Source: Echinostoma caproni
Taxonomy: Eukaryota > Platyhelminthes > Trematoda > Plagiorchiida > Echinostomatidae
Direction of reading: 5' to 3'
Assembly: GCA_900618425.1 (NCBI GenBank)
Contig: UZAN01039454.1
Span: 111,517 to 175,516 of the forward strand
Length of the DNA stretch: 64,000 nt
A program made the translations under genes and the position numbers. Under the pieces are notes generated by a model. It saw only the letters and a program-made list of their open reading frames with translations. It searched no databases and was not told where the DNA came from. Numbering within the stretch: the stretch's first letter is position 1; each line of letters starts with the position of its first letter. Positions 50,340 through 61,185 of this stretch are shown here, one piece after another.

Positions 50340-51263
50340 TTTATTTTCTTAAATAAATGCGATTGTAATGACTTGAGAAGGAACTTGCCGAACTGTGTGC
50401 AAATTTTTATTTCCAAAATCTTATTGTGATTATCCAATTTGATATGAAGATTTGTATTTGTGCAACTCGTGTTGGTTTATATGACTAAATTTCAGTTATA
50501 AATGTACGCTGGTCGTCACGCGAAATGGAATATACAGTTTCATGTAAAAAGCAACGTCAAGAATTTCGCCGAAGTCATGCACAAACTTTTGAACGTAATT
50601 CACTTACGACCTGTTCCCCTTTGCCTAAGAGTCGGGTCAGGTAGGGTGTATAGGAATTCCAAGAAATGTTAATACGAGAGGACAGATACTGAAAAGAAGA
50701 ATGTTGGCGAGGATGGGAACGACAAAATGATAGATCGGGATGGCCTGGATGATGACTGCCGTCTAGAATCTGATTAGCAAATTTAACACAAGAGTTCATG
50801 TGACCATTATTCAGTTCTGTGATTATTGAATCCATTAGAATTAATGATGCACGACTGATTATCATTGAACTACGAAGAGTGGTCACGATGTCTTGTTTTA
50901 AAAGCCCAGAAAACACTACCGGGGAGCAATAAATAGAGTCGGATGAGCAAACCGAGTTGGTGAACAAAAGAAGTCACTGAAAACAGAGACCTCTCGGTGT
51001 TGCCATACAAACGTAGATATGTCTGGACCACCGAGGATTGCCGTCGATTGATGAAACCCAGATAATTGATTGAAGTCAGTCTGGACACATGTTTGCGGTT
51101 TACAGTGGCAGTGTCCATTGGAAATTCCAGGGCGGGAAGAACAGAAGATGCATTCTAGGCACTTGGATGTGTTAGGTCTAAAACCAGGTTGGTTGGATGT
51201 GGGATAGATTTTCAGTGAAAGATTTGAATTCCGGAAAATAGAAAATTTTCTGCCACAAAACAA
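50340..51263 (-). pseudogene. Third CR1-like LINE: RT C-terminal end plus 3' UTR
   Basis: Minus-strand landmarks: RPNTSKCLECIF (the N-x-(S/D)KC....F block), then in the next frame INYLGF, then SIYCSPVVFSGLLKQDIV and MNSCVKFANQILDGSHHPGH, ending YTPYLTRLLGKGEQVVSEL before a stop at 50575. The tail 50340-50574 is the 3' untranslated region, ending near ATAAATGCGATTGTAATGAC on the plus strand. The same 3' coding end recurs at 60.0-60.3 kb, and the tail may recur at 61.14 kb. This is only the 5'-truncated end of an element, as usual for LINE copies. Confidence 0.87.
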
Positions 51264-51499
51264 TTTTGTTAGGATACTTTTGGGTGTGTGCAGGAGGTGC
51301 GACTAGGAGATCTCTTATGAAAGCAGCTTTCGGTGCATGCTGGGCTGAATTCTGTTGAGTCGACGGTGGCCTGGTGTTAACGTTCACCAAATAACCGATC
51401 CGGAGGACGTGTATTGGAATCTCACCACCATCGATGACTTCAACCATTATGTGTTGGTTGAAAGCCCTTTTACTGACCTCTGTCGTCTTCCTAAAACTG

Positions 51500-51870
51500 G
51501 TGTCATTGTATATTCAATAAAAGAAAAAGAAAATGAATCAAACACAAATGCATGGAATTCTCCGTTATTATAGATTTTGGTTATGACGAAGAGGTCATCA
51601 ATATATGGACGGTGTGCACTTAGTTTTCAGGCATTCTCTTCAAGCCTTCCTTCTATGTTGGCAAGAAAAATATCGGTAGGACCCGTTTCCAGCCAACTGC
51701 TCATGACAATCCCTCCTATGCACTGATATCCTTGTCGAAGTCTGGGGATCACGGTCAAAAATAATTTTGGTAGTAATTAGGTTTTGGTTTATCAAAAATT
51801 CGGGTATTTTTTTCATTTGTATTCCCGTGCAAATGTTAAGCTCTTTGTTAAATGCATCATTCAGATCCAG
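51500..51870 (-). pseudogene. Penelope-like RT palm fragment with intact YxDD
   Basis: The minus-strand frame reads GGIVMSSWLETGPTDIFLAN, where the family has DGVAMGSPLGP.LADIFLA. After one TGA it reads RPYIDDLFVITKIYNNG. YIDD (51594-51605) is the RT catalytic box with both Asp kept, unlike the copies at 5.8 and 49.4 kb. Upstream residues LNICTGIQMKKIPEF may be the LL..CT block. It lies directly upstream of the CR1-like 3' end on the same strand, but they are different elements. Confidence 0.72.
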
Positions 51871-54800
51871 AGCTGATGTAATAGACTTCGAGAAAACCAC
51901 CACCTGAGTGACATTTCGCTCACTAAATCGTTCAAGAAACTGGCCAATCCCAACTACTTAGAAGTTTACATTCGCGTCTATGCACCAAAACCATCGGATC
52001 ATGCGTCCATTTTATCGGGGCTCGCTTCTCTTGCCCAGATGATCCAGATCAGTCACAGATGCGTTCGCTCAGTTTTGTCTTAGGCTTACTCCCATGGAAA
52101 ACAGTGAGTACCGACCAAAACTCACTCAAAAATACTTTTGCTCGTTCGTCGAAAAATCCATTTATTCGGAATGTACCGGTGTTGTGACATTTTTAACTAT
52201 AGGAACAGCTCACACTGTCCACATTGTTACATATTTTTAATGTCCACCTGGTTCAATCTGCGCGTGAACGCAAATTTTCCCGCGTTTTCTTCACAGACAA
52301 ATTTTTATGGCAGTCGTTCTGATTAAAAGTTCGTCCAAATAACACTGGTTATTTGAGCTTACACGCTGGACACGTTGGGAGCTGAGTGCAGGTTTTTAAT
52401 CCAATCAATGCACCACTGTTCGATCTGCTTCAAAGGCTTACTTTATGGCTCTGTCGACTAGCTCAAACCGTTTGAGCGGTTAGTTAAAATATCAGTTGGG
52501 AACCTGTGCTTGATGAAGTCATCGTATTTGAAGAAAAACAACTGCTTGGTGTCGCATGGTGACGTTCATTTTGTCGGCCATTCTGCAAGTGCGTCCATGA
52601 GTGCCGGTTTATGTACCGTGGTAACAACCCTCGGTTACAAAATAGACAGCTGTGGTTTCTGCCCTCGACCCAATGGCAATCAGTGTGTTGTTCTGTAACG
52701 GTTCTCCCCGCTCAGTATAGTTCACCTGTGTCAACAGAGCCCACTCACTTCTCACAAGAATAACTCATTGCTGACCGTGTCGCAATCACTTGGCCGATGC
52801 ACACACATGTATACTGATCAGAGTGAGAAACTGTGTGCATGTGTGCTTGCGCACTACAGTTGGGTTCAAACTAGACAGCAATCTACGATAAGCATCAATA
52901 AGTTCTAACCAGTGGCTGCATATGCAGAAGTGAAACTGAAATTTCGATTGGGGTATTTTGCGAAGATGACTGAGTTGAGGGTCCAGAGAGACTGATTCAC
53001 CGGTATACTCTAAGAAAGAGTAGACAATTCGCCAAACCCTTAACTGCTATTTCAATTTTTGTCGGTAGAGAGTTTGGGAGAATGAAGTAGGTTTCAAGTT
53101 CCATCCTCAATTTGGTTGATCGAATCGCATTGCTGAATAAACCCAACCTGGCTGAAACCTCTAAGCAGTGATCTCTAGGTTTTCAATTTTTCCTGCACAA
53201 GGCGCAGTTTCCAATCGAATGTTGAACGTTGTGCTTTTCACTCGTTCTCACGCGCCCCCAGAGTACTAGTGCCAGATGTTCCAACGATTCAGTTTATCAA
53301 GTCGGTATAAATGAGCGTTTCTTACCATTAAAATAAGTCTCTCTGTATTCTTTGGGATTCCCTGTTTGTTGTGCCCGTTTCACAGAATATATAATACGGT
53401 GGCAATGTACACATGGCTTTAGTATTTTGGCCTTTGTGATCCGAGTTACCCATAGATTCATGGACTTGGTCGAATTCGATTAAAAGTCGATGTATTTTTT
53501 GGAAGTTTGATCATATAACCGATGAGGCTCTTCTTTAAATAAAACAACTGCAACCTCTTCATCCAAAGCAAACTACACGCAGTTACTGAATTACACCACT
53601 GACAAAGAGACAGTGTGAAACTTTCAGAAATGTGTTCATGCTGAAAAAGGACGTTTACAGCGAAAAGGTGTCTTCTTATTTCGTCTATGGATTGTGCAAC
53701 GACAGTTTGGTGCTCAATGAATCGGTGCTCAGTTTACGTTATTGTAAGCATATGGTAAATACACAACGCATTACAGAAAGAGTTTCAGACAGAATACAGA
53801 TTGTTATAACGAGAGAGCAAAACATGTTATATTCCTTTTGTTTCCGTCACCTGTGATTGGGAGGAAATGGATTAGATAATTTCAGGGCTCCCTGAATATT
53901 CCGTGATGCTTACATTCCCCGAATACCTACATACAGGCATATACATGTGCTGGCCCATTATGGCACAACCCATGTATGCAGTCACATGCCAACGTTGTTT
54001 CGATACTTGCTTCGTCCAAATCAAATAAAAGAGAGCTAGAAATTGCAGCTGAACGGAAAGTGCATCAAAAAGATCGACGATTAGATGATAACAGATAAGA
54101 AGACTGATGGAAATTAGGCGACACGTTCGCCCATTTATTTACCTGAACACGGTACCTGTGGAAGTTCAGTAAACTAATCAGCTTCACCTAATGGGATACC
54201 ATTCGGAAATCACGAGGTAACCCTCTTACCACAATATTCCATAACTGAACAAACACATTTGACAGTAGTTTCACTCACGAGTAACATCTTGAAAAAATAA
54301 ATACATTTTACATAACCTCATGGAAGAAGGTGATAAATATTAGAGAAATTAGGGAAGTTTAACAAAAATCAAGCTTCATTTCACAGTGCACTGTTCTACA
54401 CTGGCCGATTTTCCAATGTAGATATGATAGCAGTCGATAACAACAAGAGAAAGATTCTAAATCAGGTCGAACCCTTGTGTACCCGAGGTAACACAAATCG
54501 AAATGACAATAGCGGCAGTGGAGAAGGAACCACTAGGATACAGGATGACGTGAACTATGGAACAAGCAAAAGATCATCAACAGACGAAACCGGTAGAATA
54601 AACGAGACTTCGTGAAAGGGAAAATCAACTGAAAGGTAAACACACTGATTTTATTTGCGCGTGTTGCCCAGCCCTGTACTTAAATATTTCACCTGTTGCA
54701 TTTTCAAACTACTTGATTTGCGTAGTTATAAATGTTTACCAAAAATAAAACATCAGTGTTTGAAACACTGGATTTCATTTATCAGTCGTATGAAGACTGA

Positions 54801-54952
54801 AAGAAAACATACGTCGTGAGGTATTAACATTTCGTTTAATCTTCTCAATCGCTGGTGTCAAACAAACAAGCACATTTATAGCACATTGGGTTCATAAATC
54901 CCAGTGAACGGACATGTACAATTAGACAGGGGCTATTAGAATTAAAAACAGG
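51871..54952. other. No recognisable gene
   Basis: Mixed composition. Short frames only, none assigned. Confidence 0.4.
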
Positions 54953-55258
54953 TCAACTCCACGGCTGATTATTGGGCGTGGGTTGCGTCGTCGACTTCAC
55001 CAACCAGTTTGGGATTTGTTCGGCCATCCGTTGTGATAATTGACCGTTGGTTCCGCCTGTGTATGCGTCACCACAATTGCAGGTGAACTTGTATACAGTG
55101 TGTGAGAGAGAACTGGAAGAATTCCATCTGCAGTTGGGATGACGCATACATAGGTAGAACCAGCCGTCCAATATCACAACGAATGGCCGACATATGTTTT
55201 TTTTCGGTCTTGATACAACTGAGTGTTGTTTCCTTGATGATCTCTCATTGAGTGCCAA
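54953..55258 (-). pseudogene. Penelope-like GIY-YIG endonuclease fragment
   Basis: The minus-strand frame contains VYKFTCNCGDAYTGGT, then LSQRMAEQIPNWLVK and PTPNNQP. This is the Penelope-type GIY-YIG signature: (I/V)Y.F.C.CG..YIG.T followed by a basic/aromatic helix L..R..EH.P.WL. The YIG tripeptide is here YTG, and the His of EHIP is Gln. The upstream part (DGWFYLCMRHPNCRW) fits the linker only loosely. The nuclease would nick the target for reverse transcription. The fragment opens at an ATG by chance and is not a separate gene. Confidence 0.82.
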
Positions 55259-56329
55259 TCCCTTGTGAATTTTTCAGTGATGTGAACAACTCCATCATTC
55301 ATCAGTCTTTTTTCCTTGTTCGTCTGCTGTAAATTCACCCACGCGGTTCAGTGAAGTGGCCAATGGCACAAAACATGTGAGGACACAAAAGTGCATAATC
55401 GATGACGGTGCCAGTTGTTCTTGCAGATGTTTTCACCTGTGCAACCATTTACCCTATCCATGGGAAACTTTCTCCGGATAAAATGGGCTAGAAACGGCAA
55501 AGTTTTAATGCCCTATGCAGTGTGTGGATGATGTTGATACGGATTCTAAAATCTGAAATACGGAGAACGATAAAGTCAAAAGACCTACCTTGAGGATTCA
55601 AACACCATTCTTACTCAGCCAGAACACGCAGCTAGCAGATGTATACGCATAAAAACCACATAAGTCTCGGTTTTGGTGCACATTGATTATTATCCAGATA
55701 ACCTTGTTTAATAACATCCGATTCCAACAGATGTGCAAAAAATCAATTTTGCATATACTATACTGTTTCAGTCTGTGACCCGAATCCGACAGGATAACTG
55801 ATTGCTGAAATGTATGCATATGGATGAGCAGGAAAATCCCTCCCAAGCTTCATTTCTTCTTGACCTTTGACCTCGACAATACAATCGTAAACTGGCAACA
55901 GAACTCACTCCAATCCTGCGATAATCCTAATCACAATTTGTCACTTTTGAGGTTTTAGGTGCATCCCACTTTGGTCCGACTGGATTCTAAATTTCGTCTG
56001 ATCATCACGCCAAGGTTTCTGCACGCACGATTCGCAGGTCATGCATTCAAGCATCCTGATTATGCCTATCTATGGTGTATGGTTCATTGAGTGACCTGAG
56101 AATTCCGCGTGTGGGTCCCGTCCGAAAGATTGACCAATCAAAACCAATAATACCTATCTCACATTACGACTACTCAGAAGTGATTTTGCGTTCTATATGA
56201 ACTAGGTAGGCTCGACTATCGGCGAACTAATCCCTATTGTCGGCTTATCGTTTGACATCGATCAGCCTCGACGAAATTTCAATCATTTCTTTCTCCACGG
56301 GCATAGTAAGTTGGTCAACTAGTCTGTTC
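55259..56329. other. No recognisable gene
   Basis: Lies between a GIY-YIG fragment and a possible RT linker of the same orientation; about 1 kb is longer than the usual spacing, so an insertion may be present. Confidence 0.35.
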
Positions 56330-56673
56330 CAAATCTGCCCCCCGCAGCCTTCACTTTCGCACTTACCCTCTTACTCACGCCAATTTTCAGAACTAAGATG
56401 GTTTGGGGTTGGGGTGGGTAACAAAGAGTAATCACCTCTCGAATGACCATAATCCGTCCATTTCGCCGTACAGCACAGACATTTATTGATGGCTCTATCA
56501 ATAGGATCTGCATATCTTGAACAAAGCACAATCTGGTTTATCAACGTTCGCGGTAAACCATTCTCAAAGTTGTTTTCATTCGTAAACCGTCCTCGTTTGT
56601 CCGCATAACACACTAAATTTTGCTCCCAATTTGAACAAAATTTTGCTTTTACTTTGCAAGTGTTTTGACGCAT
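56330..56673 (-). pseudogene. Possible Penelope-like RT-to-endonuclease linker
   Basis: NLVCYADKRGRFTNEN and FENGLPRTLINQ resemble the stretch after the RT palm (RNL...L..R...IC...L..NGYP..FI). Orientation and order suit the GIY-YIG fragment at 54953-55258. Individual residues are poorly kept, so this is tentative. Confidence 0.35.
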
Positions 56674-57665
56674 ATGATAAGCGTAATCAAGGGCACCGCA
56701 ATCCGAAATCTTGAAGTCCTTGTCAAATGTCCGAACTTGCTACAAATATCATCTCTTTCCTACACGTGCTTTTGTCTATCCACAGTATGAATTCATTGGA
56801 CATAACAAACTCATCACAGAGTCACATATAAATAATAAGCATACAACCACTTGATTTGTTGTATACACGCCCATTTACGTCTCCGGCTCAAATGAGCAAG
56901 GCAGGAACAGTCAGCGTTAGGATCACGGAAAAAATCATGAGACCGATGGCGCAGCAGAATTCAGCAGCAGAGCGATCGGTATGGGGGAAGTTGAACCGTT
57001 TAACATGTTTCACCGTCACAGGAAAGCGATTTTGTTACGTAACATACAGAATCGACACTTCGAGATAGACAACGCGTGAGGTAATGTAAAAGCATTATTC
57101 TATCACGTCGCAAATAGCTACATAATGAAACCGTAAACCAGAGTACATCAGAAAGCCACGGTGCTTTTAGTAGATAGTTTGCTTCGTTTTTCTTTATTTG
57201 TCAGAATGATGTCTATACAAACCAGGACTCTTCACATAACTTTAATCTATGGAAACGCATCACCATATCACATTCAAAGATAATTTTATAATCACTGAGA
57301 AGAAGAAAATGGCCCATTCACGATTTTATACATGCGTACAATAAGATGTTCAGACGGATCCATTCGGGGACAAGTTCACTAGAAAACCTCACAAAGCGGG
57401 CGGAACACCTAACACACTTTTGTCGCTTGGGTGAACCGCTATTTGGTATACTGAGCAAGACAGAGCTGCGCCAAAGGTATACTGAAGACAGAATTCGGAG
57501 ATATGTCGGATGCTGTTACAAAAGTAGATAGACAGAAACGTGTATTGATGTAGTACTTAAACTGTACTCAATCTGTACTCCAACATACTACTCGAAATTG
57601 GAACCAGTAATTACAAGTGGAACACATCCTGACGTGAATACGTGGGATTATTGATACATGGATTC
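56674..57665. other. No recognisable gene
   Basis: Short unassigned frames at 56856-57068 and 57346-57531. Confidence 0.4.
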
Positions 57666-57710
57666 GCACTGCTGATGAGACCCATCCAGGTCGAAACAGC
57701 TTTCTAGTGC
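57666..57710 (+). ncRNA. Hammerhead ribozyme (type I-like)
   Basis: All conserved parts are present in order. Stem I 5' strand GCACTG (57666-57671). Core CTGATGA (57672-57678). Stem II GACC (57679-57682) and GGTC (57689-57692) around the loop CATCCA. Core GAAA (57693-57696). Then a short CAGCTTTC and stem I 3' strand TAGTGC (57705-57710), which pairs fully with GCACTG allowing one G-U. The predicted cleavage site is after C57704, with U at 57703 facing the last A of GAAA. Stem III is minimal and its second pair (C97/T102) is mismatched, which may weaken it. Short stem III is typical of hammerheads in retroelements such as schistosome repeats and Penelope-like elements. No host element boundary was identified. 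Confidence 0.75.
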
Positions 57711-60039
57711 TTCATAGCTTTTCAGTTCACGCTTCATTTGCAATATACATGACGAATTCACTTTTCGAGTAGACGCAAATCCTCCATTACTCACATGGGT
57801 AGTTAACTCTTGTTGAATCGGGAATTGACAAGAACCGGGGCGAAGGTAATTACGAAACATTTTACTAAGTCTGATCACATCATTAACTTACTTCAGGCTT
57901 TCCGTCCCCTCTATACGGTCAAGTGTAGGTTATCCNCCCCCCCCCCCCCCCATCCAACCCTTTGCGCCCAGAAACAGTGTGTAACAACACTGGACTTAAG
58001 ATGGGCGTTCGCTAACAATCTGGTGACCTAGCCTCTGTTCATGGAATCGCACTCATTTACCTACCCATCCATTCACCCTTTCTCTTCCACTTTCCACGCA
58101 TACACACTCACAAACATCAATTATCACAAGCCCATCATCTCATTTTAAACGCTGATTCCCTTCACAGATATATGTCAACTATGAAATTGCTAAAGTTCGC
58201 CATTAGACCCAGATGAGTACATGGTGAGCGAAAATCGCCAATATGGCTGCTAGGAAAACCGATGAACGAGGAATCGTCAGAAGTAAGATATCCTAGGTGG
58301 AGGACATCTGCCTGATAATCCCACTGGGTATACCGATGCCAACAGTAAGATCTGTGAATGGATGGTGCACGACACAATGAAAGCGACAATAACCCTTATC
58401 CCACTCGCCGCTGATATTCGTGCATCTCATACAGGAACGTCGAACACCCCCAGGCATCCCGTTCCTAGCGAGTAGCCTGCTGGCGATGGTCAGCACAGCG
58501 GGATGCCACACAATTGGAACATCTTGGGGGTTAGTTAAATAACGACGCTAGGAGAGTTGTCAAGCCCAGCCACTGACAACTCCGAATCCCGCCACTGCAC
58601 GTCACCTCTATAGATGAAACAACAATTTAGGAGACTTTAGTGGTATTTTTTGACACCGAACAAATTATTGTCTCCAGGAAAACGACCTTGGGTGGTTAAC
58701 ATATGGTTAAGCATCTGCCAATGTTCTCGATCAGCATTCCTAACGACGTGCCTCCGAAACATTGATCACACCTAGCTGACGTGAAGCTTCATCATTGTGA
58801 TTACGATTCGATCGCGCTCTCTGTTGACACCAGCTGCCTGGAAGCCAGTTGGATCAAAGCTCGATAAGGGCAACATCCTAAGTTTCCGTAATGTCCAATT
58901 TATTGATCATATTAGTGACCGGAAAGGCTTTATCAGAAGAAGCCAGTCAGGTCTTGGGTTGTACAACTCGTTCGGTTGAAAATGGTCTATGGGCATTGCT
59001 TAGCTCCAAATCCGTGGAGGAAGCATTAGGCCGAAATGCCTAATAGCCAAATAACACTTCAGAGACACCTTTATCCTCGTGTGCACCTAAAACAGGATAC
59101 TATCGTGACAATTACTACTACCACGCAAAATGTGACAGTCTCATTGTTTTGTTATCTCTCCTCATACCACAACCAGTACTTAAAGGAGTGGGTTGTAGAG
59201 TATGCCTGCTGAAAGAAGTAAAACAATTGCCACAACCGTGCATTCTTAGTCTACGATCGTGGTTGCATTCGCATATCTGTATGTAGGGATAAATGCATCA
59301 GTTTAGAGAAACCATAGTGGCTTGGGGGTCGATGTTGAATCCATTGAGTCCCGCATTATCCCGTCGGCCATTTATTGTGAACACCGTTTACATACACGCA
59401 TTCCGCATCACTGTCCCGTTGTTTATCTTCCTGTATTAACCGTGTGTTGTCCATTTCATTCCCCGCCTGATCCGTACCTATCTAATCTCGATGCCGTTTG
59501 CACGTACGCACGCACCGCTAGCACGTCTACGTCCCCAAGATGACCTCTAGGTCGCCGTTCTCATTTGTTTCATCGATCCGTGACCACGATTGACTGACCT
59601 TGATACCTGTCTACACAAACACACGCAGGTCTACCGCATAGTTATTTCACGACAGACCCAAATGACTAACGTTCACACCCACCGCACTTCAGTTGGTCTG
59701 CCTCCCTCTCAATTCAGTTCCAACTGTTGATTATCGCAGATCCATGTGTTACTGTTTGACATCGTTTGGTTTATTCGTTCCAAGGTCACCGTGTTACCCG
59801 CCTGCTTGCCCACAGTCCTTATTTTTTGAATTAGTGGCTTCGCAGATTCCCGAGTCCGTTACACCCGAAGGTGCCACAGATTTTGCACTATTGCCATCTC
59901 GAGTTCGGCTTTGTAAAAACAACTGTTTATTGAAAGATACCGTATTCTGTTTTTTACCCCTCATTACGCGAATCGTTGTGGCCTGTATTTGAAGTTGTAT
60001 TCGTATCCGTATAGCTCGTGTGAGCGTACTGGCTTAAAT
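57711..60039. other. No assigned gene; poly-C run and GC-richer stretches
   Basis: N at 57936, then 15 C at 57937-57951, likely a polymerase or assembly stall. 58020-58150 is pyrimidine-rich. 58160-59060 is GC-richer than average and may be an unrecognised repeat. 59320-59990 is pyrimidine-rich and similar in texture to the tail of the Penelope-like copy at 6.7 kb, but no coding motif is visible. Confidence 0.4.
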
Positions 60040-60330
60040 TTCACTTAAAAACGTGCAATGGTCGTAATACGGAGTGAAATGCACAGTTTCATATAACATA
60101 CAGCATAAAGAATGTGGCTGAAGTTTGTTACATGCACAAAAATTCTGACTTAATTCACCTACTACTTTTTGGTTAGGAGTCGAGTCAGATTGGGCACAGG
60201 GAAATTTTTATAAATTGTACTACAAAAGGGAAGATGGAGAAAAGAGCAGAGTGTAGAGGGATGGGATGCAAATGGCACTATCAATCACTGGGTTTATTCC
60301 AGTTTAGCCAAAATGATTACCAATAGTTGG
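60040..60330 (-). pseudogene. Second copy of the CR1-like 3' coding end
   Basis: Plus-strand blocks match 50500-50700 in the same order: TGGTCGT, AATG...ACAGTTTCAT, AAGAAT..., CATGCACAAA, AATTCAC, and GAGTCG(G/A)GTCAG. Translation on the minus strand gives NFPVPNLTRLLTKK against SYTPYLTRLLGKG. It is more decayed than the 50-kb copy. Confidence 0.6.
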
Positions 60331-60639
60331 ATTTATTTTCATTGTGGACGAAGGAGTCACCTTTTATCTGCGTGACGAGTGATCTTAAAGGAGAAGCTAA
60401 CTGCTATAGTCGTACCCATCACCTTATGCAGTCTAAATATCTCGTCAAGTGTGCATCTCAACGGCAGGAATACGTAGGCAATCGCACTTGATTCAAAGAA
60501 ATCGGTTTTATTTGAGGAAATGGCGACCTCAAAGGAATTTACTCACTAGGAATTAAAGGCTTAAACTGAATCCACTCATGCAATGATTCATCCCAACAAT
60601 CACGTCTGGGGATGGTGACCGATTTATCGATCCATCTTG
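60331..60639. other. No recognisable gene
   Basis: Nothing identified. Confidence 0.4.
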
Positions 60640-60975
60640 ATGTGATTCTCTTCCTTACCCGACTGACAGAGGTCAATTACCGCGGGTTCGTTCATTTGAG
60701 TCCATAACGCACATCCGATAAACGGTCACGGATATAACATTCCCGTATGGGGCGTCAGGAGTGGGACGAACAGCCCGCCGCAGCGAACCTTTCATCATCT
60801 CTCGTTCCCCTTCTTTGTGTTGATGTGTTTTGTTGTCCGTTGCGATCAGCGATCTTGTCTTCTTCGCGCTCGGTATCTCATCCAAAAAGGACTTTTGTTT
60901 GTTTTCGGAGAAGTGAGTTCATTCGGACTGAGTGGGGTATAGATAGACCCGGTCCAATCGGTGACGCTTGACGGC
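60640..60975 (+). repeat. Possible LTR end and tRNA-Trp-like primer-binding site
   Basis: GC-richer stretch ending AGACCCGGTCCAAT and followed by CGGTGACGCTTGACG (60959-60973). Ty3/gypsy elements primed by tRNA-Trp have TGGTGACCCCGACG here; the match needs one gap and two substitutions. Nearby GACTGAGTGGGG...AGACCCGG resembles the minus-strand end of the LTR-like block at 2.8 kb. No gag frame follows clearly. Confidence 0.25.
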
Positions 60976-61137
60976 AGAAACACCAATCATTTTGTGGGGT
61001 TCCATGAAAATCGACTGGTTGGATTCACTTGAAGTTACATCAGATTCACTTGAAGTTCAAAAGGTATAGACCGTTCTCCTGTGTTTCGTGTTCATCTTCC
61101 GATCAATTGTGCATTTAATTTATATTGAAATTGTTTC

Positions 61138-61185
61138 ATATAAATGTGATTGTAAGGGCTTGAAAAGGTATTCACCGAAAACATG
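61138..61185 (-). repeat. Possible CR1-like 3' tail fragment
   Basis: ATAAATGTGATTGTAAGGGC then CTTGAAAAGG resembles the 3' tail at 50356-50400 (ATAAATGCGATTGTAATGAC then TTGAGAAGG). Short and imperfect. Confidence 0.35.
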
